A stretch of DNA of 64,000 nt. Origin: Eretmocerus hayati (taxonomy: Eukaryota; Arthropoda; Insecta; Hymenoptera; Aphelinidae). Shown piece by piece: positions 24,366 to 36,737 of this stretch (positions are counted from its first letter, which is position 1; each line of letters starts with the position of its first letter). The stretch is taken from contig CM056743.1 of NCBI GenBank assembly GCA_029851415.1, positions 33,806,714 to 33,870,713 on the forward strand. The letters are read 5' to 3'. The notes below the pieces were generated by a model. It had not been told where the DNA came from, made no database searches, and worked only from the letters and a program-made list of their open reading frames with translations. The translations under genes were made by a program, and so were the position numbers.

Positions 24366-26530
24366 CCTCTGAGTTCTATTTTCTCAACCAGAATCTAAAC
24401 ACGTTCCCAAACTGTTACAGACATGTTATAAACTTGTAACGCGAGCCTGATCTATCCGTTCCATTTCAAATCAATGAATCAAAAAATAGAAACAAACTGT
24501 TAAATTCCATTATTTGGAATAATATATTTCTCTGCCATTAGTTTGTCTCGAGCTTGCAATTAAAATTTCGATTGTCTACAATCGAAATTTGTTAAGTTCC
24601 TCTACCTGTATCATACAACAACAGATCCTTCTGTCGTTGTCCTCATGAGGCTACCAAGGAGATCAGAGGCCGAAATGCCACACTTCAAATGCTTGAATTA
24701 GCCGATCTTTTGTAGTTTATAGTTGATTCGGGTAACCAAATTTCATTTCACGCCCCGCAGAGTATATTAGTTGGGCACGAAATGCGTCAACATTTCACTC
24801 GAGACAACGGTATTCTTTCAGGCGAGAAACTAACCATTTTCATCAAGGAATTCAGGTTTACTTTTCGGGTACATTGATGCTCTTTTCAGACCCAAACTAA
24901 ATCTCATGAGTTACCAGAATAGATTCTCAATAAAATCGAAATTACCAACTGAAGTCGTTGCCGATTTAGAAAATTCGAAGAAAAATCTCGAGGTTTTTTG
25001 GGAACATGCGAATTTGGATTGTTTCGCTGAAGTTCGCAGACGTCCATACCGTCCTCATGGTTTCCATACTCAAAATCTAAACAACTGTATCCCATGTAGC
25101 TGCACGAATATTAAAATATTCTCAACCTGCCTATCTGGTATGTACAATATTACACCATCGCAACAGTCTTCACATAACCCTTTGTCAAGCACTTGTATAC
25201 CTACCAGTCTAATCATTTTCTCATCTAGATCTTGAGTATTCGTTAATTCGCCACGTACCAGTACATCGTGTGAAAAAACCCAAGGTTACATTTTTGGATC
25301 ATCACACCCTTCCAGTCTGATCAACCCAACGCTTTGAATGTCACGTATTATATCTTGCTACATGGAGATGCCCATACTGAATGTCAGGCCAAGATGAGTA
25401 CCTTCGCAAAACAATACCCTCGTCGATACATCGCTACATCCTTTTCTATCTTATACTTTCAAGAGCCACTATACAAGCATATCCCACAACGTATGCTCTA
25501 TATGTAAGTACACGAATGAACGAAAGGATGAGTTGAATGAAAAATTCACAGGAGGGTGACGTCGTTGATGCATGCGCACGGACGCTACTTCCTTTTTCGA
25601 TCGTATTCGAGTACTCTCGACCCGTGAGTACGAAGTGCATTGCATTCACCCGGAACTCGTCGTGGGAAATCGGAAACGTCGCACTGTGTGACACCTTCTT
25701 CCTTGTACATCCGAACGTGCAAATCCTGAACGATCGATATATACGAAGACAAGTGGAACGAGAGCGTTATAAAGCGTGTACTAGTGTAGAAGCCACTTTC
25801 GCACGTAATCCATACACCTGGGACACAATTGATGAGCTCACCGATTGTAGACTGTAGACCATGTGGGGATACCATTGATATATGAGTTCTTCATTCAAGA
25901 CCTATATGTTCTGATGGATGGGAATATTTGCACCGACCTTTTTGGTCAACTTCGTGAGTTAACGACTCGATGATTAGTACTTCCAATATTGGATGGAATA
26001 GTTTGGACTTTCTAACCTGTCGGACCAAGTAAAATTGTCAGTAAAGCCGAATTGGTTGATAAGATTATATCAACTATCGTAATCCATAGTCTATCAACAT
26101 CCATTATCAACCATTTTAGATTCGTCATATAGCAATGCACACGTATCTTTTTTAACGGCGATTTCTGCCAGTCTGAGCACGTGTCGCAGATTGGGTCACC
26201 CAGAAGCACCAGAGTGCCCAGTATGAGACAATTATTGGGCCCCGGATCAATATTGGAAGCGACAATTGCAGTCTCTGTTTCCTTCTTCATGGATATAGCA
26301 GAAACAAAAGTGAGTGGCTTCCCTTGTGGGCCACTCCACAACGCATCGAGCACATGGTGGTAAGCGGACGATCTGAATTCTACTCACGAGCCATGAAAAT
26401 TGGTCATCACTTACTGGTACTGTGCGCAATGAACAGCCTTGGAAAGCGGTGTTTCTATCAATCGTTGGTTAATAAAAACTAGCGTTATTGCCTACCTCGC
26501 TAACGCTCGTCCGGCTTGGAAACATCTCTG
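24366..26530. other. Intergenic block, no gene seen
   Basis: No supported gene. A small perfect hairpin (AAATTTCGATTGT / ACAATCGAAATTT) lies at ~24565-24593. At ~25540-25875 both strands are open for about 100 codons. Neither product has a recognisable domain, and two-strand openness alone is weak evidence. Confidence 0.5.
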
Positions 26531-26531
26531 A

Positions 26532-26592
26532 TATGGTATGAGCCTGATATGCATGGTATGAGCCTGAGATGCATGGTATGAGCCTGAAAAAA
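26532..26592 (+). repeat. Three tandem 20-bp units
   Basis: The unit ATGGTATGAGCCTGAGATGC occurs three times in a row starting near 26534, 26554 and 26574, with one or two differences. It is a recent short minisatellite. Confidence 0.9.
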
Positions 26593-26694
26593 ATTTCGTT
26601 GATATAACATACTGATTGGAATTGAGGACTTTCAAGTAATGTTGCGCATTGTGAAGTTCCTGGATCTCCAGTTAGTATCTGAAAATTTTGCCCA

Positions 26695-27130
26695 GTTGGC
26701 CAGCCCCAGCCCCATCCTCAGTCTTAGCCTCAGCTTTAGTCCCAGTCCATCCTCAGCACCAGCCTCGGACTCACGCCCCAGCCATGGATCCAGCCAAAGT
26801 CCCAGACACAGCCCCAACCCCAGTCCCAGCCTCAGCCTTAGCCACAGCCCCAGCCTCAGGCCCAGCCCTAGTCCAGACCCAGCTTTAGTCCCAGTCTCAG
26901 CCTTAGCAACAGTTCTCGCCCCAGCCTCAGCCTCGATCCAGCCCCGGTCCAGCTTCGTCCCCACGTCCCAGCCACGGCCCCAGCCAAAGTCCCAACCTCA
27001 GTCCCAGTCCTACCCTCAGCCTTAGCCACAGCCTTAGCCACAGACCCAGCCTCAGGGACAGCCGTAACTAGAGCCTTAGCGCAGCCTCGCCCCAGCTGCA
27101 GACCAGCTCACGCCACAGGCACAGCCACAG
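26695..27130. repeat. Hexamer repeat (AGCCCC/AGTCCC/AGCCTC)
   Basis: A 6-bp period dominated by CCCCAG/CCTCAG units produces artificial Ser/Pro-rich frames on the plus strand and Gly/Leu-rich frames on the minus strand. All are open only because the repeat lacks stop codons. No splice sites or flanking coding signal support a protein. Confidence 0.85.
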
Positions 27131-30100
27131 CCCATCTATCCAAAAGGAAAGTTTTGACTGATTGGATCTTAGATCAACTGATCGGCCCATTAAATCAAGT
27201 AAGTAGCCCAATTCGTACGGAATAGTCAAAAGCCAACACCAACAACACTAACACTGACACACCAACCCGCGGGCCCACCCACCCACCACGAGCACCAGCA
27301 ATGCCACTTACACCGCCTTTACGATACGAGGACAAAACCGGACATCCGGACGGACAAGATGAAGACAAACGCTTCATTATTATAATAATTCCAAAATGGA
27401 TTTCTATTGCTCCTTTTCCTTCATAGTTGAGAGCTATCCAAATCTACTTTGTCTTTGCGAGGCATCCGACGAGGAAGGTTGACGTTCTACACATGGAATT
27501 AGTTTAAAGCATTAGCTACATTCTCCTGCCTTCCTTGGGAACTTGTGCACTCATGTACAGTTTGTAGTAACGAGTCTTGGCACAGTTTAGGGAAGCACCT
27601 TTGTTTTGGAGAAAGTTCAAAATGTTTTAAGGGGTTGAACCGATGGTACTTCTACACTGTGACCCGGTGGAGTGAGAGAGTCCATAACACGTGCAACAAC
27701 CGGCAACAACGTATTTTCGTAGTTGTAGCTCGAAATAAAAGGTCAATGCCCTAGGGACTTGAATTCATCGCTGTTCATCATCATAACAAGATGATTCCTA
27801 AAGTTTGGTGGAAATCCGTATGCCGTAAAATTGTCTTTGTCAATGATCCGGTTCTTGAACAAATCATGATTTTGAGTATCTCAAGCTTTATCACAGAGCA
27901 CCTCGTTTCATTATACCCACACAAAATAGAATATGCCACTAAAATACAAGGGAGTCAACGACTCCGGAATTCCGGAATTACGTGAACAAAAATTTGTTCA
28001 AAATCATTACGCGGTAACAGCAATGAGGGACATACATATCTGCTACAATTGTCGCAGCAACGAAACCAATCAAAATGAATAATGCCACAGCAGCCCACGA
28101 CTATCACGACGCATAAACTATTCGATTACGAGCGTTTATGTGCCCCAAATTGTCCCGTCATTCTCAATTTTCGATGGCAGTATACATTCCTGTGGGGCTC
28201 ATCCATTCTCCTTCAAAGTGCCTCCAATTTGAAGAAGAATAGAGAGCCATCGTTACTTACACATATAAAAGAAAACGAAACGTCAATTGAGGGCCTTTTT
28301 CATTTCGTTGACACGCGGTCGACGATGCCCACACCAATGCCTATTCAAGCTAGATGTAAGCCCATAAGTGGTGTATAGATACACATCAATGGGCAGATGT
28401 GCGCTAGATGACTGGACACGATACAAAAATATGGCTCGTAATTTTTAATGGGGCACTATTGCTTTATACACTCCTCCGGTGTATCGAATGCATCAAGTAT
28501 CTTCTTGTGACTCTATCTTGTCGATAATACAGAAAGACACGTAAAGAGATGTGTTTGTGAAACATGATCAATCGAACTATCCAGCCTTGGCACATCAAAT
28601 ACTTCCGAAATGCGTGGTTTACCATTTGTTACGCTTTTTATGTGAAAGAATGAGTTGCATTTCTTTACAAACACGCAATTACGTCAGATGGTTGGGGAGT
28701 TCCGACGGATCACTTTGAAATGGAATTAGCTTCTCCATAGTAAACTGACATCGTCTTAAAGGTATTGTTATCTGAAAAGATATGTCATATTGTGACGCGG
28801 AAAAAGAATCACAAAAATAATGGCTGATATAAAATTACTTTGGCACAAAGAGTACCACGATGGAGTTATATTCGGGGGAAATCACTCAAAATTTAGCTAT
28901 CGTAGTGGTTCATCAAATGATCTCAGCTTGGTCCCTAAAGTTGCTTAAACTTTTTGGTATTCATTCATACAGTGTATCGATGGAGTAATTGCCCCCCACC
29001 CTTTCCCGCTAGTTCGGGAATATTTGGAGCCACGGAAAACCCTAATGTCCCCTCTTTTGATGGAGACGAGATGTCTAACAGCGACCTTGAGTTTTACTTT
29101 AGACAGCATTTTCAAGATCATTTCGAGTTCAACTCGATTTTTAAAATTGTTTACACCAACTTTCGACCTTGGACACTGAAAAGACGTCCAGAAATTATGC
29201 AACTTTTGATCCGGTGACATCCTTGTAAGGTGCGACAGGTGGCCTTAAGAGAAAGCTCTCTGGCTGAGTTTTTGATATATAAAAGTAAATAGTAATCAGA
29301 TCAAAGATGTGACCTTGGCTATGATCATGGGGTTAGTTGAAACTTAGCACAATTTTGAGAACCTGATAGGTCATAAAAATTTTGTTTGAAGCATCACTAT
29401 CCTATCAAACGCCAGTCCAGCAAATTACGTAGAGAAGGGTCAATACGGGTGGACTATAATCACTTCCGTATAGCTTCAAGACAAAACATCCAAACAATCA
29501 AGTTGACTCGTGGATGACCGTGAAAATGACCTCCAACATCGAAACCACTGTCACTTCAGACATCCATTCAAGTTGAAGGGACACGTATTGAGGGATTTGT
29601 GAAATTTGCAACCTTTTCTAGAATAACAAGGAAAGGAAATGTAAAACACAGAGAATCTCTTTATTGTTCATGAAGCATATTTAAGCCTCCTTCATGACTC
29701 CAGACAACTAATATTTACACCATAATTTTGATCCTTGGCGTATGCTGAGTGCGCCATCAGTTTCGCGACTAAACTCCTAATTCCATTCTTAGAACTAGAC
29801 CAGTGAGTTTTTTATTTCTGAAGAATGCATTTTTAAAGGGAATGAATGATCTGAAATAGGTCAAGAGATTATTATGGTTAAAAGACAAACGTTTGGCAAT
29901 TGTGTAAGCCCGAAAAATGCGAAAAATCATATCTAGAGTGCTGGATTACACGTACTTTGTTTGGGTTGAGATCTCATTGGTATTCTATTCCTCTTCCAAC
30001 ATATGAAACAAGAAAACGTATACACTATGAGGTTTCCTGGATGCTCATTCTAAAAATCAAATTTGCTAAAATCGGCATATGCAGACAATTCGAGGGGTAA

Positions 30101-32159
30101 TTAAGTTGGACTCTCCCTAACTTTACATCATATGCCACTGAGAATAAATATTGATAATAATCAAAATCAAATCTTACTTCTTCTCTGAAAAAATAACGTC
30201 CACAAACGTAGAAGTAGGCTCATTACTCGCCAAATAAACCAACGAGATCAGAATCTAAGTGTCACACAATAAGACTCATCAGCTTGTCAGATCGCACTTC
30301 TTATGTACTTTTCAATCTGAGAGCCCAACTTAAAAAATACCGTTACGTTACAAGTTACTAACATGAGGACATATCTCATTGAAAGCGTGCAGTAAGTGCA
30401 AAGCAATTAAACCTTGATCCTGAAAAAGGCATCCAATGGCACATCAAGAAAATGTATAGGCTATAAAAGAAATACGAGCCTCTCACTTGCAAAGTCAACA
30501 AAATCCTCGACTGCATGTGCTTCCGTTACCAATTCCTTCGACCCTGGCCTTATGCCTTGGCACGAGCCCACAGAGGCCAAGTTAAATACCCCCAGATCCA
30601 TACAGTTTTCACAACCGGTCCAGAGCTTACAGAGTTCATCACCCTTGAAAAGGTGCCACAGATTATCTTACCATTTCTACATCCTCAACGCCCTTTACCG
30701 ATCTCATAACTTTCGTGACACGCGTCATGCCAATACTCTCCCAACCAATATACCACATTTTATACCACATCAGCTGTATTTAACCAATATCGAGACCAGT
30801 CTGAAGTGCATCCGAGAATTTGATCGGCTGCATCAGAAATCGTATAGAGGCACGCGCCCATAACTTGAGTGCATCAGAAGTCTATGCGGGAGTATAGCCA
30901 GGTGTCGGTAAGAAGACGCCGTAACATGGCTGCATTGAGAATCATTTTTATATACTTATACATCGAACACCCTTAGAATGACAGAGGGAAATTCGATTCC
31001 TCAGAGCTGAGACAACGCCACGCGCCACTTAATATAAGTAAAATACTCGAAGAGTATAATGTGAGGAGGGCGCGTGCCGAACATATGCAGAGAGTCGATA
31101 TTTTGAAATCGTGCCTCAGAAGCCCATGCACCGATCGAGTATGGTATTATTGAGATCGGCGACTTTTTTGGGGATGAGCCTTCTCTGGGTGCAGCTTTAT
31201 ATAATATGTGATGTGCAAGATGATATTTCATCCTGGATGCGCTTCCGAAGTACATATCCGTATTCCGGTACGCGCCCTAAGGTACGTCAAAACGAGGTGA
31301 AAGTCACGCATTTCGAAGGGATAAATATAATATATGGATTGAATGTATATTATATCAAGAATCAGCTCTTGGATTAGGCGAGAATTAGATGCTTACACGT
31401 GCCACCTATTCTTTTTCAGATGGTTTTTGTGCTGGGTTCGATGAAATGTTTTTTAGCTTTTGCTGTCGATGAAGTGATCGGACTAATGGTTGTTACTTGA
31501 TTAATAGATTTTTACAGAGCTCAACAATTTGTCAGTGTGAGTCCTCATAGAAATATCAAACTCGATGAATTTATCAAGGGCGAGATGACATTTGACTATT
31601 CAATATTACAATTCTATGAAGAGCACATGAGTCACTTGCGATTATGCATATTTATTCTGATGATGCCAATCTAAGCCTGATGAAGAACTGCCTGCAACTA
31701 ACATGGTATTCAATGATAAATTATATTATTGAGTCATCAGATCAACTAGAAGTTTTTCATTAATGTTCCTGATGAATTCCTCCATCCGCCAAATTTTTAC
31801 TCGCAGCCCAAGTGACGTGAGCACATCATGAACATGACATATTGTATTATATAATAACGACCATATCACCAAAATTCGATCTGAATCTGTTCAAGTCACC
31901 AGCAAATGGGAAATATTAAATATGTCGTCGTTTAACCCTGAAAAGAATGTGACCGCAACAGTGAGTTTATGATAAATCCGTAAACACGCCTGACAAAAAT
32001 TTGAAGATTCAGCCTCGGAACTGAACCCTCTGGATACTTACTTCTGGAGGGAGCGATGATAATAAAACAGTCCCACGAAAAAGTGGTCTGAAACAGCGCT
32101 CTTACGCTGACGCCGACTCCGATTCCAGTTTGCACCGATCACATCATTATTTTGAGATA
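27131..32159. other. Intergenic block, no gene seen
   Basis: No supported gene across about 5 kb. An AC-rich simple stretch lies at ~27231-27300. Open frames near 28954-29217 and 30414-30863 have no recognisable motif, and no splice-compatible partner exon was found. Confidence 0.5.
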
Positions 32160-33600
32160 TTGAGGGTCAAAATCGGGTGATATGTAGAAAATCACTGAAA
32201 ATTTATGACCCAAGGTTTTGTGGGTCGCTGAAGACGAATCCGGTTCTGCATTCTATCCACTGTGACACAAACCTAAGATATCGACTACCACTTCAGTTAC
32301 GTGACGGAAATCTCGTTTTTTGACATCAAAATATGAAAAAAACACAACATTTTTCGTCCAAATATGTGTCGTTGGAAATTTTCAAGTAATTATAAAGGGG
32401 TCTCACAATGGAACGATTCAGTTCTTGACGATAATATGACTATCCCAATTCGCTGATCTGACAGACGACCTACTGACCAACTTACTTACTGACCAGATGT
32501 ATGATTCACCAACCCATCGATGTAGTGATGACCCGATGTGTGACCCACTGACCCACCAACCCCTTTATCTGCCACATGATCCATCATTCCATCGAACGGG
32601 TGACCTACACACCCAACTTCTTATCCATCACATGACCCATAACCCTGTTGGCCTGGTTACATTTCCAATGGCCCACAACCCGTCGACCGATCGGACGATC
32701 AACCAACCCATCGACTTATTTATCTGCCACATGACCCACTAACTCGTCAACTTGGTATCCCAGATGACTACTAAACCCTACGATCTTTCAACCTGTCACA
32801 GAACCCACCAACCTGCCGGATGACCTACTGATCTTCGACCAATTTACCTGTCATATGACCCACCTACCCGTAGGCCTAATGACGGATGACCAACAGCCCA
32901 CCGACCTACTGACCTGTCATATGAACCGCCAACTCAGCGACCTACTGATCCGACGCATGAATAACTCATCTACTGAGGTAAACTATATGACCTCATGACC
33001 CACCAGCTCGTGGACCTGATGACATTTGGGATGACCCATGCATGATAGTTGTTCTATGTACATGTTTCATCTTGAATTTATTGATCAATGAAAAACACCT
33101 GAGTGAGAAGTGAATTTCATGAAAGGCAGACTTCATCTCTTCTCATCCTTCAAGAGTTGTATTTATATCCTCTCACAGTGTGCTGACAGGGGTGAAGGTC
33201 TTGTTGCAGATTTGCAACTTGATATACATCAGGTTAGATGGTCGACCGATCATATGGCAGATCTGCAGAACGGTGGATTGTTCGGCAGGTCAATGTCGGG
33301 GAGTCATGAGGTCATATATCAAGTCAGTAATAAACTGGTTGGTCTCTTGGGTCATTCGAAATGTCACCAGGTCTACGAGTTGGTGACATTGGGGATCAGT
33401 TGGTTATCTGGCACGTCGGCGGGTTCTATGACAGGTCAGTATGTCAGTGGGTCAGCAGATTTTCCGATAGGTCGACGGTTTGGCGGGTCATATGATCGGT
33501 TAGTAAGTCAATTGGGTTGGTCACTACGTCGAAGGGTTATTGGATCATGTGTCAGAGTTCAGTAGGATGGTAGGTCATTCATCAGGTCGACAGTTTAGTG
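32160..33600. mobile_element. Foldback-type element, copy 1 (TGACC/GGTCA arrays)
   Basis: A ~290-bp unique head (32160-32450) is also present at 34730-35035; shared blocks include ATTTCGTTTTTTGAC and GATGACTATCCCAA. It is followed by a degenerate minisatellite of ~28-30 bp. Units read TGACCCACTGACC on the plus strand at ~32460-33010, then in the opposite sense, GGTCAGTxGGTC, at ~33185-33590. The two arrays form an imperfect inverted pair. No right terminus matching the left was found. The 151-codon open frame across 33110-33565 is an artefact of the repeat. Confidence 0.65.
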
Positions 33601-34729
33601 ATATCGGATTCGAAATTAACAACACAAAAAACGTTGGTATGATATAGTAAGAGCGATGGTTCAAAACATTGTTTTGGTGGAGTAGTGTAATTCATGAATG
33701 TCTCACTTGTTATGAAAATAACAGCTTTGTACTAATAACTACAATTTGCAATCCGACCATGGACGAATTTTACTCGATACGATCATGACGAAACAAAAGA
33801 AATGTGTGAACTGATTGATTCACACGGCTGGACTCGCTTTACACGAAAAAGCTGCCAAGGCAGAACATTTTCGTCCAACTCTGACACGGGAATTCTTTCG
33901 ATATTTACTCAGAAGAAATGACTCAGAATGAAAGTTTGATCAGTTTTTGTTCCGCGCATGCAATATAACTAAAAATAATCTTGACCCACATAAAAAAAGT
34001 CCTTACACATCCGCCAAGTCCAGAATTCTAGATTCCGGCTGTCTATGCATCCCATATCTAAAGCTGAGATGGATCAAATAAACTTTTCAAACGTCATTAT
34101 GCTGATAACGTGGATTCCAGTGATTCGATCAACATAGATATTCATGAATAAATTCAGGTATCTCGCTACCAATGAGTTTAATTTGAGTGAAATCCCTAAA
34201 TTTTCATTCAGAGCAAGTACCATGAATGGGTCCGAGTCAGGCATAAGTGTAACACTCGGTAACACTCGCTGATGTGCTAACTGAGAGTCAACGAGGTCAC
34301 GTCATGAATATTTTACTGCAAGTATTGTAAAGACACGACGTGCAAGTATTATACGGGTATCGCGACATTGCACCTGAAATTTGAATAAACCTTCTCAGAG
34401 TTTATATCAAAAAATGAGAGAATCAGCTATTTGCCTCATCTGACGTATCACAATGTAAAGAATAAAGTCAAGAACATCGGTACCCGATGCCCGCATGCCT
34501 GATACTTGCACTTATTTTCATGAATACCAAAACACGATTATCATGAATGCACGAGTCGTGTACCTGAATGCGATCACCCCGTTGACGAGCGTTTCTCACA
34601 CACATTTTTATTCATCAGCCAGTATGAGACCCTGGAATATTTGGGACGAGGAGCATCATTTAATAGCGCGAATATTAGTCAGTTTGCACCGATCTCCTTG
34701 TTTTTTTTTTTTTTGTTTTTTTTTTAGGT
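33601..34729. other. Spacer between foldback-type copies, no gene seen
   Basis: About 1.1 kb with no supported gene. A T-rich run broken by a single G lies near 34700-34726. Confidence 0.5.
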
Positions 34730-35718
34730 GTTGGAGGTCAAAATGTGGTGAAGGGTGGAAAGTTATTGCAGACCCATACATATGAAGTTGTTTGCTTCGC
34801 TGAGCACGAACGCGGTGCTATATTTATTTTATCTATACTGTTACACAAACCTGGGATGTCGATGACTATTATATAAATTTCATGATGGTAATTTCGTTTT
34901 TTGACTTCAAACTCTAGAAGCGCATGTAAATGTACGTCCAAACATTATGTTTTTGGGAATTTTGGAGTGATTTCTACAAGGTATTAACGGAACGGTTCAG
35001 TACTTGACGAGAAGATGACTATCCCAACTCACTGCCCTGCTTTAAAATTTCAATTAATTTTGTATTTAAATGGTAGTTGGAAATCCAAGAAACTTTTTAC
35101 AGTGTAGTAACCATCAGGTCAGTAGGTCAGTTTTATGACATGTCAGTAGACCTGTCACAGAACCCGCCGACATGCCAGATGCCTGACTAATCCCCCGACC
35201 TATTTATGTGACCCATGACCCACCAACTTGTAGACCTGGTGACGTTTCAGAAGGCTCATAGAGACACCAGCTTACTGACCTGATATATGACCTTATTACT
35301 CCCCGACCTTGTGATCTACCGTACTAACCACCGATCTGTTGACCTGTTATATGATCGTTGACGGGTCAGTGACTTACTTCAGCTGGTCGGTAAGTCATCC
35401 AGCAGGTCGGCGAGCCATATGACAGGTCAGTAGGACGGTAGGTCTATAGATTATCCAAAAGGTCACCGAGTCGATGAGTTAGTGGGTCATGTGTCAAATA
35501 AACACTTCAGTGGATCGGCAAGTCCTCGAGCTAGTCGGCGGGTACGCAGGACATATGACAGGTCAGTGGGTCGGTGGATCTATGTGCCACCAGCTCGAAG
35601 ATGATGGGTCATCTGGCAGATAAAGGGTTTGGCGGATTAGTAGGCCATACATCAGATCAGTAGGTCAGTGAGTCCGCAAGTCGTCTGGCAGTCCAGCGAG
35701 TTGGGATAGTCATCTCCT
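34730..35718. mobile_element. Foldback-type element, copy 2 (TGACC/GGTCA arrays)
   Basis: This repeats the head seen at 32160-32450 and then an inverted pair of TGACC-type (~35140-35360) and GGTCA-type (~35370-35690) arrays. Unlike copy 1, both ends of the array part are visible. GATGACTATCCCAACTCACT at ~35012 is mirrored by AGCGAGTTGGGATAGTCATC at ~35694-35713, so the array segment (~35012-35713) has terminal inverted repeats. No transposase frame. Confidence 0.7.
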
Positions 35719-35948
35719 CCTCAACAAGCTTGTGACCTCTAATATCGCCAGAAAACAAGGAGATCGGCGCAAATTCAAAAAGGATTTGGCATCTGCAACC
35801 AAAAAACGTAAAGATAACATATTGAGAGCTGACGTTGAAACAACTCTTTTGAGGGAATGTGTAATCTTTAGGTCCCCGATGTTTTTAGAATACAATTTAG
35901 AATACAATAATGTTCTTGAACTGATCGTAATGTCATTTTTGTAACTTA

Positions 35949-36737
35949 TACAGTACCGTGCAAAAATTCCTGAACGGGGGTATGAAATCCTCTCTTGCAA
36001 AAACGTCGATTGCTCGAGCCCAGATCAACGTAGAGGAATTTTGAAAAAAGCATCTTAAAGATGAGAAAAAATGCTAACTTTTTGTGGCCTTCGATTTTTC
36101 TTTCAGCCCTCTTTGGTACCTCAAATAGCTGATGTAATTTCAAGGATTTCGAGAAAAAAACCGTTTTTACTCTATCGGCTGTAATTTGGACGCGGATATA
36201 GATAGAACAATTTTGCAAAAAGCATCTTGAAGAGCGGAAAAAATGCCATTTGCAATGATTTTTCGATTATTTTTTACGTCGTGTGAATAAGAGTGTGAGA
36301 GCTCTCAAAGTAGCCAGATTCTCGGATTTTCGATGAAATACGTGTAAAAACGGCAAAAAACTACGGTTTTGGCTACTTTGAGAGCTCTCACACTCGTATT
36401 CATACGACGTAAAAAATAATCAAAAAATCATTGCAAATGGCATTTTTTCCGCTCTTCAAGATGCTTTTTGCAAAATTATTCTATCTTTATCCGCGTCCAA
36501 ATTACAGCCGATAGAGTGAAAACGGTTTTTTTCTCGAAATCCTTGAAATTACATCAGCTATTTGAGGTACCAAAAAGGGCTGAGAGAGAAATCGCAAACC
36601 ATAAAAAATTAGCATTTTTTCTCATCTTTAAGATGCTTTTTTCAAAATTCCTCTACGTTAATCTGGGCTCGAGCAATCGACGTTTTTGCAAGAGAGGATT
36701 TCAAACCCCCGTTCAGGAATTTTTGCACGGTACTGTA
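35949..36737. mobile_element. Tc1/mariner-type foldback MITE, ~785 bp near-perfect palindrome
   Basis: TA flanks both sides (35949-35950 and 36736-36737). The ends are CAGTACCGTGCAAAAATTCC and its exact inverse. Nearly the whole element folds back on itself with few mismatches; the centre lies near 36340. The two arms therefore encode almost identical 90-codon open frames in opposite directions, which are shadows of the palindrome and not genes. High arm identity implies a recent insertion or active arm homogenisation. A decayed relative lies at 21.96-22.58 kb. Confidence 0.88.

Noticed and set aside
25537..25875. Overlapping ~100-codon frames on both strands
   Set aside because: Neither has a motif or splice partner, and dual openness in this composition is not rare.
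26639..27025. Ser/Pro-rich 128-codon frame (and Gly/Leu-rich frame on the other strand)
   Set aside because: Produced by a stop-free hexamer repeat; no splice or family signal.
33110..33565. 151-codon open frame on the plus strand
   Set aside because: Most of it lies over the degenerate GGTCA minisatellite; no domain and biased repeat-derived composition.
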